Source: Candidatus Altimarinota bacterium
Lineage (GTDB): Bacteria > Patescibacteriota > JACMRA01
Length of the DNA: 45,396 nucleotides
NCBI GenBank assembly: GCA_012031925.1
Contig: JAAUSE010000004.1
Location: 1 to 45,396 of the forward strand
Direction: 5' to 3'
The notes below the pieces were generated by a model. The model did no database searches. It was given only the letters and a program-made list of their open reading frames with translations, and was not told where the DNA came from. Made by a program: the position numbers and the translations under genes. Below are positions 18,320 through 28,498 of the stretch, one piece after another. Each line of letters opens with the position of its first letter. Within the stretch, counting starts at the first letter, position 1.

Positions 18320-19795
18320 TTATGGTAAATAAGATAGTGGGTCAACTTGAGCTCCGTTATTACGTACCTCAAAGTGAAGGTGGGTTCCAGTACATAATCC
18401 AGTACATCCCATTTTACCAATAGATTGGCCTTGCGATACAGATTGGCCTTGCGATACATAAATATTTGATAAGTGAGCGTACAATGTCTGTAATCCATTA
18501 CCATGGTCAATAACCACTGCAAGACCATAACCATAGACTGTGTAGTAATAAACAGCTGATACTGTTCCACCTTGAACAGCCACAATATCTGGAGCAGCTC
18601 TGTTGGAGATATCACAAGCACGATGACCTGAGCTATAACATCTTGATATAGACCCAGTAGTTGGCCAAGTAAATCCTGCATTATTAAAACTTAACGCTGT
18701 AGTAGTTGTATAAGATACAGATTGTTCAGCTAACTTAGCAATCCTCTGAGCTTCAACCTTGTTTTTTTTATCAGCAACAATTTTATTATTAACTTCAGTA
18801 ACTTTAACAAAATCAGTAGTAGCAACCAACACAAGAGTTCCAGAATCAAAAGTATCATTCTCTGGATTCATTACAGCTCTATTATTTTTCTTCAACTCTC
18901 CTGCATCAACTCCATATCTACTAGCAATATCATCAGCTTTCTCTACCCCATCGGTATTATAAATATACCCGTCAATCCATGGAAGGTAAATTTTAGATCC
19001 AACCTGAAGATCATTATCAGTATTATTATTGTACTTAATAGTCTCTTTACTAATACCAAACCTATCAGATAATTTTACTAAAGAGTCACCTTCTTGAACC
19101 TCGTACTCAAGAATCATTTTTACTGGTGAAGCTTGACTTATATTTATAGCTCCTTGGTTTAACACACCAAATCTATCTACTTTAGAAGTCCCAGCAGCAT
19201 CAGTCTTAATAGAATTATTATTAATAAAACTACCCACAAAACTTGCTGAATTTGAGCTAATGTTAGCTACAAGGCCGTAATTCAATAAACTAATACATAA
19301 AACGACAACTGTACTTAAGTAAAATTTTTTAGTTACTTGAAAAGCAAGGTTAAAATATCTTTGAATTTTCTTAAAAAATCTTTTAGAATCAAGTTTAAAC
19401 TCTATCCACCATAACTCTCTAGTATCCGCCAAAATAATTGAAGACAAAAAATCCCTAAATTCTCTATTAATATCACCAAAACTATCTTGGGTAATGCTAA
19501 TTTGATTCCAAGTAGTAGTAACAAACAAATAAGTTTGGTAAACTACACTATTAACTATTTGATAAAAAAGACTTAAAACAGCTGTTACAAAACTACTAGA
19601 AGCAAAAATAAAAGAGCTTAATCCCTCTTTAGATGCTATAATTACATTATCTATTTCAGAATATACTGAAGGAAGAAAATCATTTAAAAAAACTGATTTT
19701 GTGTTGTTTGGCATTCCATTACCTCTTATTAAAATGAAGTTAGGTTTGGATTTGTTTGATTCTGCTGATATTACAGTAGGTTTACGTAAGAGCAT
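18320..19795 (-). CDS. Membrane-anchored LysM/M23 metallopeptidase
   Basis: The 491-residue protein has a cytoplasmic N-terminal region, one membrane helix near residues 155-175 (FYLSTVVVLCISLLNYGLVA), and a LysM peptidoglycan-binding domain (YEVQEGDSLVKLSDRFGIS). A second, weaker LysM-like part precedes the C-terminal M23 domain. Zinc ligands are GHRACD and HLHFE, with YAHLS between. It would cut peptidoglycan cross-bridges outside the membrane, in cell separation or wall remodelling. An 18-bp perfect tandem duplication at about 18424-18459 encodes SVSQGQ twice in the turn before SIGKMG. The frame is intact. An alternative start at the internal Met-28 (GMPNNTKS) cannot be excluded. Confidence 0.9.
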   Translation of the reverse strand: MLLRKPTVISAESNKSKPNFILIRGNGMPNNTKSVFLNDFLPSVYSEIDNVIIASKEGLSSFIFASSSFVTAVLSLFYQIVNSVVYQTYLFVTTTWNQISITQDSFGDINREFRDFLSSIILADTRELWWIEFKLDSKRFFKKIQRYFNLAFQVTKKFYLSTVVVLCISLLNYGLVANISSNSASFVGSFINNNSIKTDAAGTSKVDRFGVLNQGAINISQASPVKMILEYEVQEGDSLVKLSDRFGISKETIKYNNNTDNDLQVGSKIYLPWIDGYIYNTDGVEKADDIASRYGVDAGELKKNNRAVMNPENDTFDSGTLVLVATTDFVKVTEVNNKIVADKKNKVEAQRIAKLAEQSVSYTTTTALSFNNAGFTWPTTGSISRCYSSGHRACDISNRAAPDIVAVQGGTVSAVYYYTVYGYGLAVVIDHGNGLQTLYAHLSNIYVSQGQSVSQGQSIGKMGCTGLCTGTHLHFEVRNNGAQVDPLSYLP

Positions 19796-20067
19796 ATAAA
19801 TGCAGACATATGTGGCAATTTACCACAAATATCTTTGTAAGATCGACTGGTTTTTTCGAAACTAAGTCGAACTTAAAAAATAATTAGAGATTTGTCAAGT
19901 TACTAACAAATTACACTAAGAATTTCAAACAAATTAGGAATATATAGTTTACTAATTATCCCAAATTTCTTACATTATAGCATACATATTAAGTATTTGC
20001 AAGTATTTTTTATATATGTTATACTATATACAAATACCTGTTTTTAAGGTATTAATATATAATAAAT
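19796..20067. other. Divergent intergenic region between M23 peptidase and tatA
   Basis: There is no gene in 272 bases. It is AT-rich and must hold both divergent promoters. TATACTATATAC at 20019-20030 is a likely -10 region for tatA. No riboswitch core is recognised. Confidence 0.4.
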
Positions 20068-20250
20068 ATGCCAAGAATTGGATTAGGTGAATTAATTGTA
20101 ATAGCAGCTTTAGCAATCTTGTTTTTTGGAAAAGATAAATTACCAGATCTTGCCAAAAGTATTGGAAAATCAGTAACAGAGTTTAACAAAGCTATAAAAG
20201 GTGAAAGTACTCCAACAAAAAAAACAATTAAAAAAACCACTAAAAAATAA
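20068..20250 (+). CDS. tatA: Twin-arginine translocase subunit TatA/E
   Basis: The 60 residues have the standard TatA design: a short N-terminus (MPRIGLGELIVI), one hydrophobic helix (AALAILFFGKDKLPDLA) with the F-G hinge, an amphipathic helix (KSIGKSVTEFNKAIKG), and a basic tail (TKKTIKKTTKK). TatA oligomers form the passage for folded proteins carrying an S/T-R-R-x-F-L-K signal. The start at ATG 20068 matches the family. tatC follows 45 bases later, and a putative Tat substrate is encoded 1.1 kb downstream. Confidence 0.95.
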   Translation: MPRIGLGELIVIAALAILFFGKDKLPDLAKSIGKSVTEFNKAIKGESTPTKKTIKKTTKK

Positions 20251-20295
20251 TTTCTACCAAAATAGAAAATACATACATAAATACAAAAATATTTG

Positions 20296-20995
20296 ATGAA
20301 TATGATAACTAAGGAGACTAAACCCTTCTTTGATCACTTTATTGATCTTAAAAGCTTTTTATTAAAGGTTGTACTTAGTGTTGGAGTTGGAAGTATTATT
20401 TCTCTCATTTATTCAAATTATTTTATTAGCTTAATCACTAACCCACTCAAAGGACGACTTCTACACTTTCTTTCTCCTACTGATTCTTTGTTTTTTTTTA
20501 ATCAAAATACATCTTTTCTTTGGGGTATTATTATCATCTCCAGCTCTGCTTTATTTTCTTTGGAATTATTTTAAACCAATTCTAAAAATCAAAGAAAGAA
20601 TTTTTATTCATAATTATATTTTTAGTGGAGTTATACTCAGTGTAATTGGTTTAATTTATGCATATTTTTCACTCCTTCCAGCATCTTTAGATATTTTACT
20701 TAATCTTAGTCCACAAGGAACAGAAATTATTCTTACAGCTAATAATTACATAGATTTTGTAATCTCAAATCTACTAATTGTAATATTAGTCTTTCAAACT
20801 CCTATTGTTGTTTACAGTCTAATTCAATCCAAATTAGTAAATAAAAAAATCATTCAATCTAAAAGAAAAGTTATTTATTTCTCTATTATTGTATTATTAG
20901 CAGCTCTCACTCCCACACCAGATATAATTAGTCTTATTTTAATAATTATTCCAATTCTTACTTTATTTGAAATAGCTCTATTCTTTGCTAATTAA
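20296..20995 (+). CDS. tatC: Twin-arginine translocase subunit TatC (frameshifted)
   Basis: TatC recognises the twin-arginine signal and recruits TatA. The first part (MNMITKETKPFFDHFIDLKSFLLKVVLS) matches TatC helix 1, where family members usually have an E-L-R motif; here it reads D-L-K. The frame breaks in T9 20491-20499; with one T fewer the sequence becomes PTDSLFFLIKIHLFFGVLLSSPALLYFLWNYFKP, the P-T-E-x-F and P-x-x-x-Y-x-x-W-x-F signature of TatC helices 2-3. Helices 4-6 follow (VILSVIGLIYAYFSLLP; NYIDFVISNLLIVILVFQTPIVVY; LAALTPTPDIISLILIIIPI), and it ends LFFAN. A natural tatC mutant is unlikely beside an intact tatA. Confidence 0.88.
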
Positions 20996-21025
20996 GAGGA
21001 TTAGTTTAGCTAAAAATTAACAATA

Positions 21026-21275
21026 GAACCTATCTAGTAAATCCATTAACCTAATCAGATATAGTATGCTATTATTCGAAAAGTATTTACTTTTTTGACT
21101 AATAACCTGTCTAAATTCTTTTTCAATCTTTAGGTACATTAGCAGTGTAGATGAATTTGACCAAAGTTTTAGGGGTAGGTTCTAAAACACCATAGCATTT
21201 TTGGCAACAAACATAAATTCTTTGCAGGCAATATTATGGTGTATATGAAAATTAACTAGTTTATTAGACAGGTTC
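21026..21275. mobile_element. MITE-like element A with inverted termini, or a structured RNA
   Basis: The left end GAACCTATCTAGTAA (21026-21040) and right end TTATTAGACAGGTTC (21261-21275) are inverted copies with two differences. A related element at 28236-28447 shares the same asymmetric ends. Inside, AACCTGTCTAA (21104-21114) pairs perfectly with TTAGACAGGTT (21264-21274), with further stems GTTTTAG/CTAAAAC (21166-21188) and ACCATA/TATGGT (21189-21240). An extended -10 TGCTATTAT at 21067-21075 could start a transcript. It encodes no protein. The element is either a non-autonomous transposable element or an RNA gene; no target-site duplication is obvious. Confidence 0.4.
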
Positions 21276-21337
21276 ATATAATTATTTGTCAATATAGCAT
21301 TATTAAGATATAATTACTACAAATACAAAACAAAAAT

Positions 21338-21520
21338 ATGAACAAAAAAATTACCCAGAATCAAAAAGTTAATCGCCGTGATTTTTTAAAAATTATTAGC
21401 TTAATTATTTTATCTATATCTTTTGGGTCTTTTACTAGCTTTTCACAATCTTCCCTAACTTCAACAAAAAAAATCATTCTGGTTATGGAAATAGTCGTTA
21501 TGGTTACTAATTTTGATTAA
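21338..21520 (+). CDS. Tiny Tat-signal protein next to tatAC
   Basis: The protein starts MNKKITQNQKVNRRDFLKII, in which N-R-R-D-F-L-K is a near-perfect twin-arginine motif, followed by a hydrophobic helix (SLIILSISFGSFTSF). As read, it ends at 21520 after 60 residues. If A8 21466-21473 had one more base, it would end instead with a Gly/Tyr-rich tail (KKNHSGYGNSRYGY) at TAA 21508-21510, which looks more natural. Either way the mature part is only some 20-25 residues. Its proximity to tatA and tatC suggests it is a dedicated substrate or a membrane-held Tat peptide. Function unknown. Confidence 0.6.
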   Translation: MNKKITQNQKVNRRDFLKIISLIILSISFGSFTSFSQSSLTSTKKIILVMEIVVMVTNFD

Positions 21521-21533
21521 AGTATGAGAAATA

Positions 21534-24162
21534 TTAAACATCCTAAAAACAAAAAAAACAGGCCTTCTCACTTTTTCAGGCTTTTAAAAAAAGTTTTGGT
21601 TCTAGGTTGTTCTTATTAGTTCTTTTATTTGGGATCTTCTTAATATCTTTTATAATATCCAACAATTATCTCACAAATGTGATTGAAAATCTACGTGCAG
21701 CTGTAGGTTATGGGTGTGGACAATATGGAACCTCAAGTACTTACGGAAATGATTGTCCCGATGAGCTACTTCAGTCTGACTTACCTACTCTTAATATGTT
21801 TGTAGGAGGAATAAATTGCTCTCCAAATCCAATTGATGCTCTCGATACAACTACTTGCACAGGTACAATTCCAGTCACTCACATTCCTCCTTCTGGAAAC
21901 CTTAATATGAAAGTTGCAGGTGAGTCTCCAGTAATTTGTACATTTATTGGTAACACCTTCACTTGTGCTAATATGGTAGGAGCATCTATATTTGGACCAA
22001 CTGTAAACATCCAAGCTTCAATTGACTCTAATCCATTTGTTAACACTGGTAAAACTATTCAAGTAAACCAAATTAATTTATTACAAAGTGATTTACCCAA
22101 TCTTAATTCAATAGTTGGAGGAATCAATTGTACTCCTGAACCAGCTGAAGTAAATCCAAAAACTACTAACTGTAGTGGAAACCTTCCATCTTATTACAAT
22201 ACTTTTTCTGGTACTTTGAAAATGAGAATAGCTAGTGAATCATTCTCAACATGTACTTTTTCTGGAAATACTTTTAATTGTATTAATCTTGTAACAGGAA
22301 CAAGTACTGGTTTAAAAAGCATCCAAGCTTCAATTGACTCTAATCCATTTGTTAACACTGGTAAAGCTATTCAAGTAAACTTAATTGAATTAAAAGCTTC
22401 TGATTTACCCACTCTTAACTCCCTTGTTAGTATTATTAATTGCTCACCAGATCCAGTGTTAGCATTATCAAACACTGTTTGCTCAGGTACTCTTCCACCA
22501 AACTATACACCACCAACTTTAAGTCTACAACTAAGGATTCAAAATCAAACCCCTTCTGTTTGTACTTTTTCTGGAAACACATTTACGTGTAATTCTTTAG
22601 CCTCAGGAACACTTATAGGTTCAAACAATATTCAAGCTGCTATTGGACCTTCTACTTATGTTAATACAGGTAAATCAATCATAGTTAATCCAATCATCTT
22701 ATCTCAAACAAACATTCCTTCTCTAAGCACAATCACAGGAGGAATCAATTGCACACCCAATCCTACACTTGTATTAGCATCTTCAACTTGCTCAGGTACT
22801 CTTCCAAGTTATTATATACCACCAATTACTAATCTCAAATTAAGAATTAACAACCAACCAAATTCAACCTGTACTTTTTCTAATAATACCTTTACTTGTT
22901 CTAATCTAAATACTGGAACTAACCCAGGAAATTTTCCTATTCAAGGATCTATAGGAAGTGGGGCATTTCAAAACACTGGATCACTTATTCAAGTTAATCC
23001 TATCATATTATCACAATCCCTATTACCAACTCTAAATAACCTTGTTAGTGGAATTAATTGTATTTTAGATCCAGTAGTAGTCAACCAAACTATTAATTGC
23101 AGTGGAACTCTCCCATCCACACACACTCAACCTAATGGAATACTTTATCTTAATGTTATTAACCAACCATCTATCAACTGTTCTTTTATTGGTCAATCTT
23201 TCAATTGTAATAATTTACTAGTTGGTTCGACTCCAGCTATCAAAAACATACAAGCAAAAATTGGTGGATCATCACCTACTAATACAGGCAAATCAATCAA
23301 TGTTGTACCTATTGTTCTTAGTCAATCAGACATTCAATCATTGAACGATATTGTTGGAGAAATATCATGTAACCCAGAACTTACTCAAATCAACTCCACA
23401 ATTACTTGCACAGGAACACTACCCACCCAATACACCTCTCCATCATCACCACTTACGATGAGTATTGAGGGTAGTACACCAGTAAATTGTATTTTTTCTA
23501 GCAACACCTTCACTTGTTCAAATATACCAACTGGTTCAACTTTTGGAATTCGTAATCTCCAAGCTTCTATTGCAACTAATAGCCAAACTAACACAGGAAA
23601 GTTAATAATTGTTCAATCTTCATCTAGCGGAGATCAATTTCTCACAGATAATGATATTATTAATATTGGAACCTTGAGTATTAATGACCCTTTTAATGAT
23701 ATTGTTTGTGGGGATGGAGGTATAGTTAGTGGTGGCTTCGCTACTACTTGCTTAGCAAGTATTAAACCTGGATTTATACTTCCATTAGATTTTCAGATGG
23801 GAATCAGTACAACTCCTGGTGGTGATTGTTTACAAGAAAATGAAAAAATAACTTGTACAAATGTGCCTGTTATTAACAAGGAAGGTATAGCAATATTAAA
23901 CATACGCATTGCTCAAGGAGATATTTTTAACACTAATTATATTGTCACAGTTCAGGGTACCAATCCAAATGCAGGTGAAGATAGTACAACAGATAGTAGT
24001 AATATTGATAACCAAGGAACCCCAATTACAGATGCTATTGAAGATCTCTCTAGAACAGGTGCAGGAATAACAATTATTATTCTAACACTAATTTCTATTA
24101 TTTCAGTAACTTTCATTTATCTACCACAGCTTAGAAAAAAAATAAGAATTAGACTAAAGTAA
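21534..24162 (+). CDS. Cell-surface protein with six or seven Cys-rich repeats
   Basis: From ATG 21534 the start (MRNIKHPKNKKNRPSHFFRL) joins the long frame if A7 21586-21592 gains one base; otherwise translation begins at TTG 21607. A signal anchor (LFLLVLLFGIFLISFIIS) precedes about 95-residue repeats, each with four cysteines: S-D-L-P-T-L-N, G-G-I-N-C, C-x-G-T-L-P, C-T-F-S-G-N-T-F-T-C and N-T-G-K-x-I-x-V-N-P. Six copies are clear and a seventh (LTDNDIINIGTL...) is divergent. A C-terminal membrane helix (AGITIIILTLISIISVTFIYL) with a basic tail anchors it. Repeats 1 and 2 share an almost identical DNA stretch near 22009 and 22320, a sign of recent duplication or conversion. An extracellular disulfide-stabilised stalk or adhesin is inferred. 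Confidence 0.8.
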
Positions 24163-24298
24163 ACTTAGACTTTATAGCTATATTATCTTTTCATAATAAA
24201 AGTAAACAAATAATTAGGTAGTTATTTGCTAATTTTTCCAGATTTGTTTGATTGACAAAAACCAATACTGGTGACATATTCAATTCCACATATCTAAT

Positions 24299-24375
24299 GC
24301 AACCGTAGCTCAGTTGGATAGAGCAAAGGACTTCTAATCCTTAGGTCGCAGGTTCGAATCCTGCCGGTTGCACCA
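24299..24375 (+). tRNA. tRNA-Arg (UCU)
   Basis: The cloverleaf is complete: acceptor GCAACCG/CGGTTGC, D-arm with AGCTCAGTTGGATAGAGC, anticodon stem AAGGA/TCCTT around loop CTTCTAA (anticodon TCT), T-arm GGTTCGAATCC, and an encoded CCA at 24373-24375. Confidence 0.97.
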
Positions 24376-24415
24376 CCTACAAAATTATTTCATTATTTTT
24401 TAACCATATTATTCA

Positions 24416-25314
24416 ATGACTACAAAACATATACCAGTTTTGATTGATTCTATAATGAATATTCTTATCCAAGAAATTTCTCCACTAAAAGGTAAAACTG
24501 TTTTTGATGGTACTTTCGGAGCTGGTGGTTATTCAAAAAGGTTTTTGGAAAAAGGTATGTCTGTTACTGCTTGTGATAGAGATCCAGAAGTAATTAAAAA
24601 TAATTCAATTAAAGACAGTAAGCTTAAGCTTTTTGAGGGAAGTTATGCCGATATAATTAAGCAAACTAAAAAAAAAATGATTTTATAATCCTTGATCTTG
24701 GTTTCTCCAGTACTCAACTAAACAATAGTGGAAAAGGTTTTAGTTATCTTATTGATGAGCCTTTAGATCTTCGCTACAACAATACAGTTGGTGTCTCAGC
24801 TGTACAGTTAATAAAACAAAAAACAGCTGAAGATTTATCACGAATTATTTTTAATTATTCTGGTGAAAAAATGTCTAAAAAAATTGCCTTTTCTCTCAAG
24901 TATTTTATTTCTTCAAATCATAATCCAACAACTCTCCAAATAGCCGAGGTAATTAAAAAAATTATCCCTTTATCTCAAAAAAAGCACACCAACAAAACCT
25001 TATCCCGAGTATGGCAAGCTCTTCGAATTGAAGTTAATAATGAGTTTTCTCATATCGAAAAATTTCTTCCAATTGCATTAACAAAACTTAATAAAAATGG
25101 ACTTCTAGGAGTTGTTAGTTTTCATAGTTTAGAGGATAAAATTGTAACTAAATGGATGAGAAAAATCGTAAAACCACATGAAGTTGATAGTTTTGGTAAT
25201 AAGCATAAAGATTTTCAACTATTAACCAAAAAAGCTATAACACCTTCTCAAGAAGAAATTAATCAAAATCCTCGATCTAGGAGTTCTCTTCTTAGAGTCT
25301 TAAAAAAACTTTAA
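24416..25314 (+). CDS. rsmH: 16S rRNA m4C1402 methyltransferase (frameshifted)
   Basis: RsmH (MraW) methylates N4 of C1402 in the ribosomal P site using S-adenosylmethionine. The start (MTTKHIPVLIDSIMNIL) corresponds to H-x-P-V-L, then the SAM motif FDGTFGAGGYSKRFLE. The frame breaks in A10 24668-24677; one more A gives KKNDFIILDLGFSSTQLNN, the family's D-L-G-x-S-S motif. Downstream are the typical PLDLRYNN, NKTLSRVWQALRIEVNNEF, LGVVSFHSLEDKIVTKWM and NPRSRSSLLRVLKKL. The total of about 300 codons equals the family norm. The usual mraZ-ftsL-ftsI cell-division neighbours are absent; the 3' end overlaps the convergent transporter gene by 23 bases. Confidence 0.95.
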
Positions 25315-26577
25315 ATAACACTAGTGTTTTTGTGTAATTGAGACTCATTTTTAAAAAAGGTAAATTCCATGCACATATTGAAACCAGTAATGCTCCAAAA
25401 GCAAACCAACCAAATGGTAAAGCTGGGTTAAGTTCTCCAAGTATACCAAAAACTATTGGGTTAATCACAGCCACAACTCCAGCAAACCCCTGAACCATTC
25501 CAACAATCCTTCCCCTTCTATGGACTGGACTAAGATGACCAATTTGACCTTGAATCAAACCTGTTATTGGTGATACTGAAATAACATCCAATACTACTAA
25601 TAAATATAATAACCAAATCACTCTAGTCACTCCATACCCAGCCATCAAAATAACAGCCATAACGGAACAAAAAACCAAAGTTTGTTTTATTGGTAATTTC
25701 TTAAGTAACACTAAGAAAAAAATAAACTGAGAACTAACAATAACAAAGCCTGCGTACAGTAAAAATATATTAATATCTTTAGTTCCAAAATTAAAAATCT
25801 TGGTCAAATATATTATATAATAATGATAATATCCTTGCACAATCACCATCAAAACTTCCATCAAAACCAACAACCCAAGAGTTCTATTATTTTTCCAGAG
25901 CTTAACAAAATCACCAATCAAGTTTTTGTAGTGAAAATTTTCCGTAACCTCCAATCCCACTTCAAAATTGTCAGTGGTACTAAGTAAGTGCTCTTCACCA
26001 CCTTGTGCTAAAGGTTTTCTTTGAGTCTCTTTGAATAATAATGATAAAACAAAATTAACTAATCCCAGAATCAATGCTAAAAATATTATTGAAATAGTTG
26101 GATTAATATTTTGACCCAAAACTCCAGAAAATATTATCAAACTTCCTAATAAAGGTCCAACAACTACACCTATTGCACCCAAAGCTCCCAAAATACCCAA
26201 CCTAGAATTCAAATTTTCCCTGTTACTCATATCAGTAATTGCGCTTCTAACTGCCACATAAAACCATTTGTTGATCCATCTATTGAACGATTAGCAAATA
26301 AAGACCAAGCCTTAGTTGGTAACATTACCAAAAAAGATAAAATTGTACCCATTGCAGCAAAAATAAAAACAATTTTGCGACTATATTTATCAGCAATATA
26401 ACCAAACAAAGGTGAAACAACTAATTGCATAAACCGAAAGAGTGCAAGTGCCATTGAGAACCAAAATGTACTATGAGGAATATCTTTGACTAAATCAGGA
26501 AAAATTGGATAAGCAATAACTTGAATAGCTGTATCCAAAACCACCATAGCATAGACAATCAATAAGTTCCAAGGCAC
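25292..26577 (-). CDS. Major facilitator superfamily transporter (frameshifted)
   Basis: Reading from GTG 26577 (the frame is closed upstream), the N-terminus (LLIVYAMVVLDTAIQVIAYPIFP) and the loop GYIADKYSRKIVFIFAA match the MFS helix-2/3 signature G-x-x-x-D-R/K. The frame breaks at A4 26260-26263; one extra base changes NGFMWQLEA into NGFYVAVRSAITDMSNREN, like the helix-4/5 loop of drug-efflux MFS proteins (x-x-x-A-I-x-D). The remainder has about eight membrane helices, giving about 428 residues and twelve spans. It probably exports small molecules or takes up nutrients by proton coupling; the substrate cannot be told. Confidence 0.85.
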
Positions 26578-26739
26578 AAGTCTTTATTTATTCAAACAAA
26601 ATAAGTTAATCTTTTAGTGCAGTCAAGTTAGGTAAATTTCTAAAAACTTCTAAAAATATTACATGATAAAAAAAGCCTATACAGCTTAAAACTGTGCATA
26701 ACCTGTGCATAACCTGTGCAAAACTTTTTATCCACAAAA
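26578..26739. promoter_or_regulatory. Second DnaA-box group between the transporter and htrA
   Basis: Within this gene-free gap are TGTGCATAA (26693-26701), TGTGCATAA (26704-26712), TGTGCAAAA (26715-26723) and TTATCCACA (26728-26736). All fit TTWTNCACA in one or other orientation. The first three are spaced 11 bp and share the extended CCTGTGCA context seen in the 16.7 kb array. Possible roles are a DnaA-titrating site or a further origin part. Confidence 0.55.
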
Positions 26740-28159
26740 TTAAAGAATAACTTTGTTAGAATCAAGGTCAACACTTACTCCTCCTAGTTTCAATTTAACC
26801 TCAGTTGAATCATTTCCATACTCAAAAACACCATCTTTCAGACCTGTTGTCTTAAGAACCTCAAGCTTAACAGTGTCGTCTTTTTGATATCCCAAAACAA
26901 ACCTTTTTAATGGAGTTGGGTTAGAGTTAGATGTTTTGATTATTTGATCATCCAGTTTAAGAATAATATCTCCTTCTTTCAAACCAGCTTCATCAGCTGC
27001 AGAACCTTTTTCAATAGCGCCTGACCCATCTGGTGCAATTATAAGTTCACCATAATCAACAGGAAGCCAATTATATTGTTTGCGATCCAAAGAAGTTATA
27101 GATCTGGAAAAATCCCAATTCTTGGTCTAATAATCTTATTATTAAGTTTGTAGCTATCCAAAGCACTTTTTATTCTAGATGCTGGAATAGCCAAACCAAT
27201 ATTTTGAGCATCAGGTGCCCCATATGTGTTCATTCCAACTAACAATCCACTACTTTCAAACAATGGACCACCTGAATTACCTCGATTAATAGCAGCATCT
27301 GTCTGAATAAGACTTTCTGGAGCAAAACTTAAACCAGTACACTCATCCTGAACCCTAGTATTCAAAGTTCTATCTAGCCCAGAAACAATTCCCTTAGTAA
27401 CAGTGTTTTGTAACTCACCAAGAACATTTCCAACAGCAATTACTCCAGTTCCAAGTTTTAGTTTGGAGCTATCAAATAATTGCACTGGCTCAAAATTCTC
27501 CTCACCACCTATAACTTTTAATATAGCTAAATCTTCAATAGGATCAACAGTTAAAAGCTCTAAATCATAAGCAATTTGTTTATTATCAAGAGCAGTAATC
27601 TTGACTTGAGAGTTTTTAATTTCTGAACATTTAGGAGCAATTACATGTTTGTTAGTGATGATAAGGCCTTCTTTGCTCACAAAAAAACCTGTTCCACTAG
27701 AAGAAGTCTGAAAGCCAGAATTTGGTGTTGAAACACTTATTGAAATAACAGAAGGAAGAATTTCTTCAACAACTTCCACAACAGTCAAAGGTTGGCCCGC
27801 ATCGCTAAAATCAAAACTGGTAGAATTTCCTTCAGGATTAAGTCCTAATAATTCGTTAGCAATTCTATTATTTAATTCATCATCTACCTGGTCATCAAGA
27901 TTTTCTGATAACCTTAAAAAATTATTTAAACTAGTGTTCTCTACTACCCATCGGCTAAATTTACTATCTTTTTCAATCAAAATATATGCAAAAATACCAG
28001 TTACTATGACAAAAGCAACTATAATTAAAATACCAAAAACCGTAAAAAATTTTCAAACCCACCTTTATCTCTTCTTAACTGATTAGCATGAAAAGTAGAT
28101 CTATTCTTTAAATTCTTATTCTTTATAAAATCTTCTTCAATAATCTTTTTAATAGGCAT
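26740..28159 (-). CDS. htrA: HtrA/DegP-type membrane serine protease with PDZ domain (two frame breaks)
   Basis: HtrA proteases degrade misfolded envelope proteins. From ATG 28159 come about 60 cytoplasmic residues (MPIKKIIEEDFIKNK...) and a membrane helix (FFGILIIVAFVIVTGIFAYIL), joined if A5 28035-28039 gains a base. The trypsin-like domain has the triad His in ITNKHVIAP, Asp in DPIEDLAILKV and Ser in INRGNSGGPLF. A second break at A5 27108-27112, again one base short, separates it from the PDZ domain (RKQYNWLPVDYGELI; AADEAGLKEGDIILKLDDQ). Repair gives RPRIGIFSRSITSLDRKQYN, matching the usual R-P-x-x-G link. Total about 473 codons, normal for a one-PDZ HtrA. Confidence 0.92.
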
Positions 28160-28235
28160 AAATACAAAATTACTAACAGATCTATATCAATCCATAATTG
28201 TTACATACTGTATCCAAAAATGTCAATTCTAATTT

Positions 28236-28447
28236 GAACCTATCCAATTAATAATATTATTTTTAATTATATATATAGTGTGCTTGAATATTGCAAAATA
28301 AGAAATAAAACAATCTATTTTTTGGTGTACCATTTTAATTTTTGAACATATAGCCATAGCTATGGTTAAAAATTAAAATCAATAGTCAAGTATGCTAGAT
28401 GTATAAGTAAAGGTGATAAATGTCTATGTGTATTAATTGGACAGGTT
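28236..28447. mobile_element. MITE-like element B with inverted termini
   Basis: The left end GAACCTATCCAATTAAT (28236-28252) and right end ATTAATTGGACAGGTTC (28431-28447) are inverted copies with one mismatch. They carry the same left/right asymmetry (ATC versus GTC) as element A at 21026-21275. Inside is a large palindrome: ATTTTAATTTTT (28332-28343) pairs perfectly with AAAAATTAAAAT (28368-28379). There is no coding capacity. It fills most of the gap between htrA and uvrC and ends 51 bases before uvrC. Confidence 0.45.
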
Positions 28448-28498
28448 CTTCTAGCACTAGACAATCCAAATTTTTTTGATTTATACTCAAATAATATA

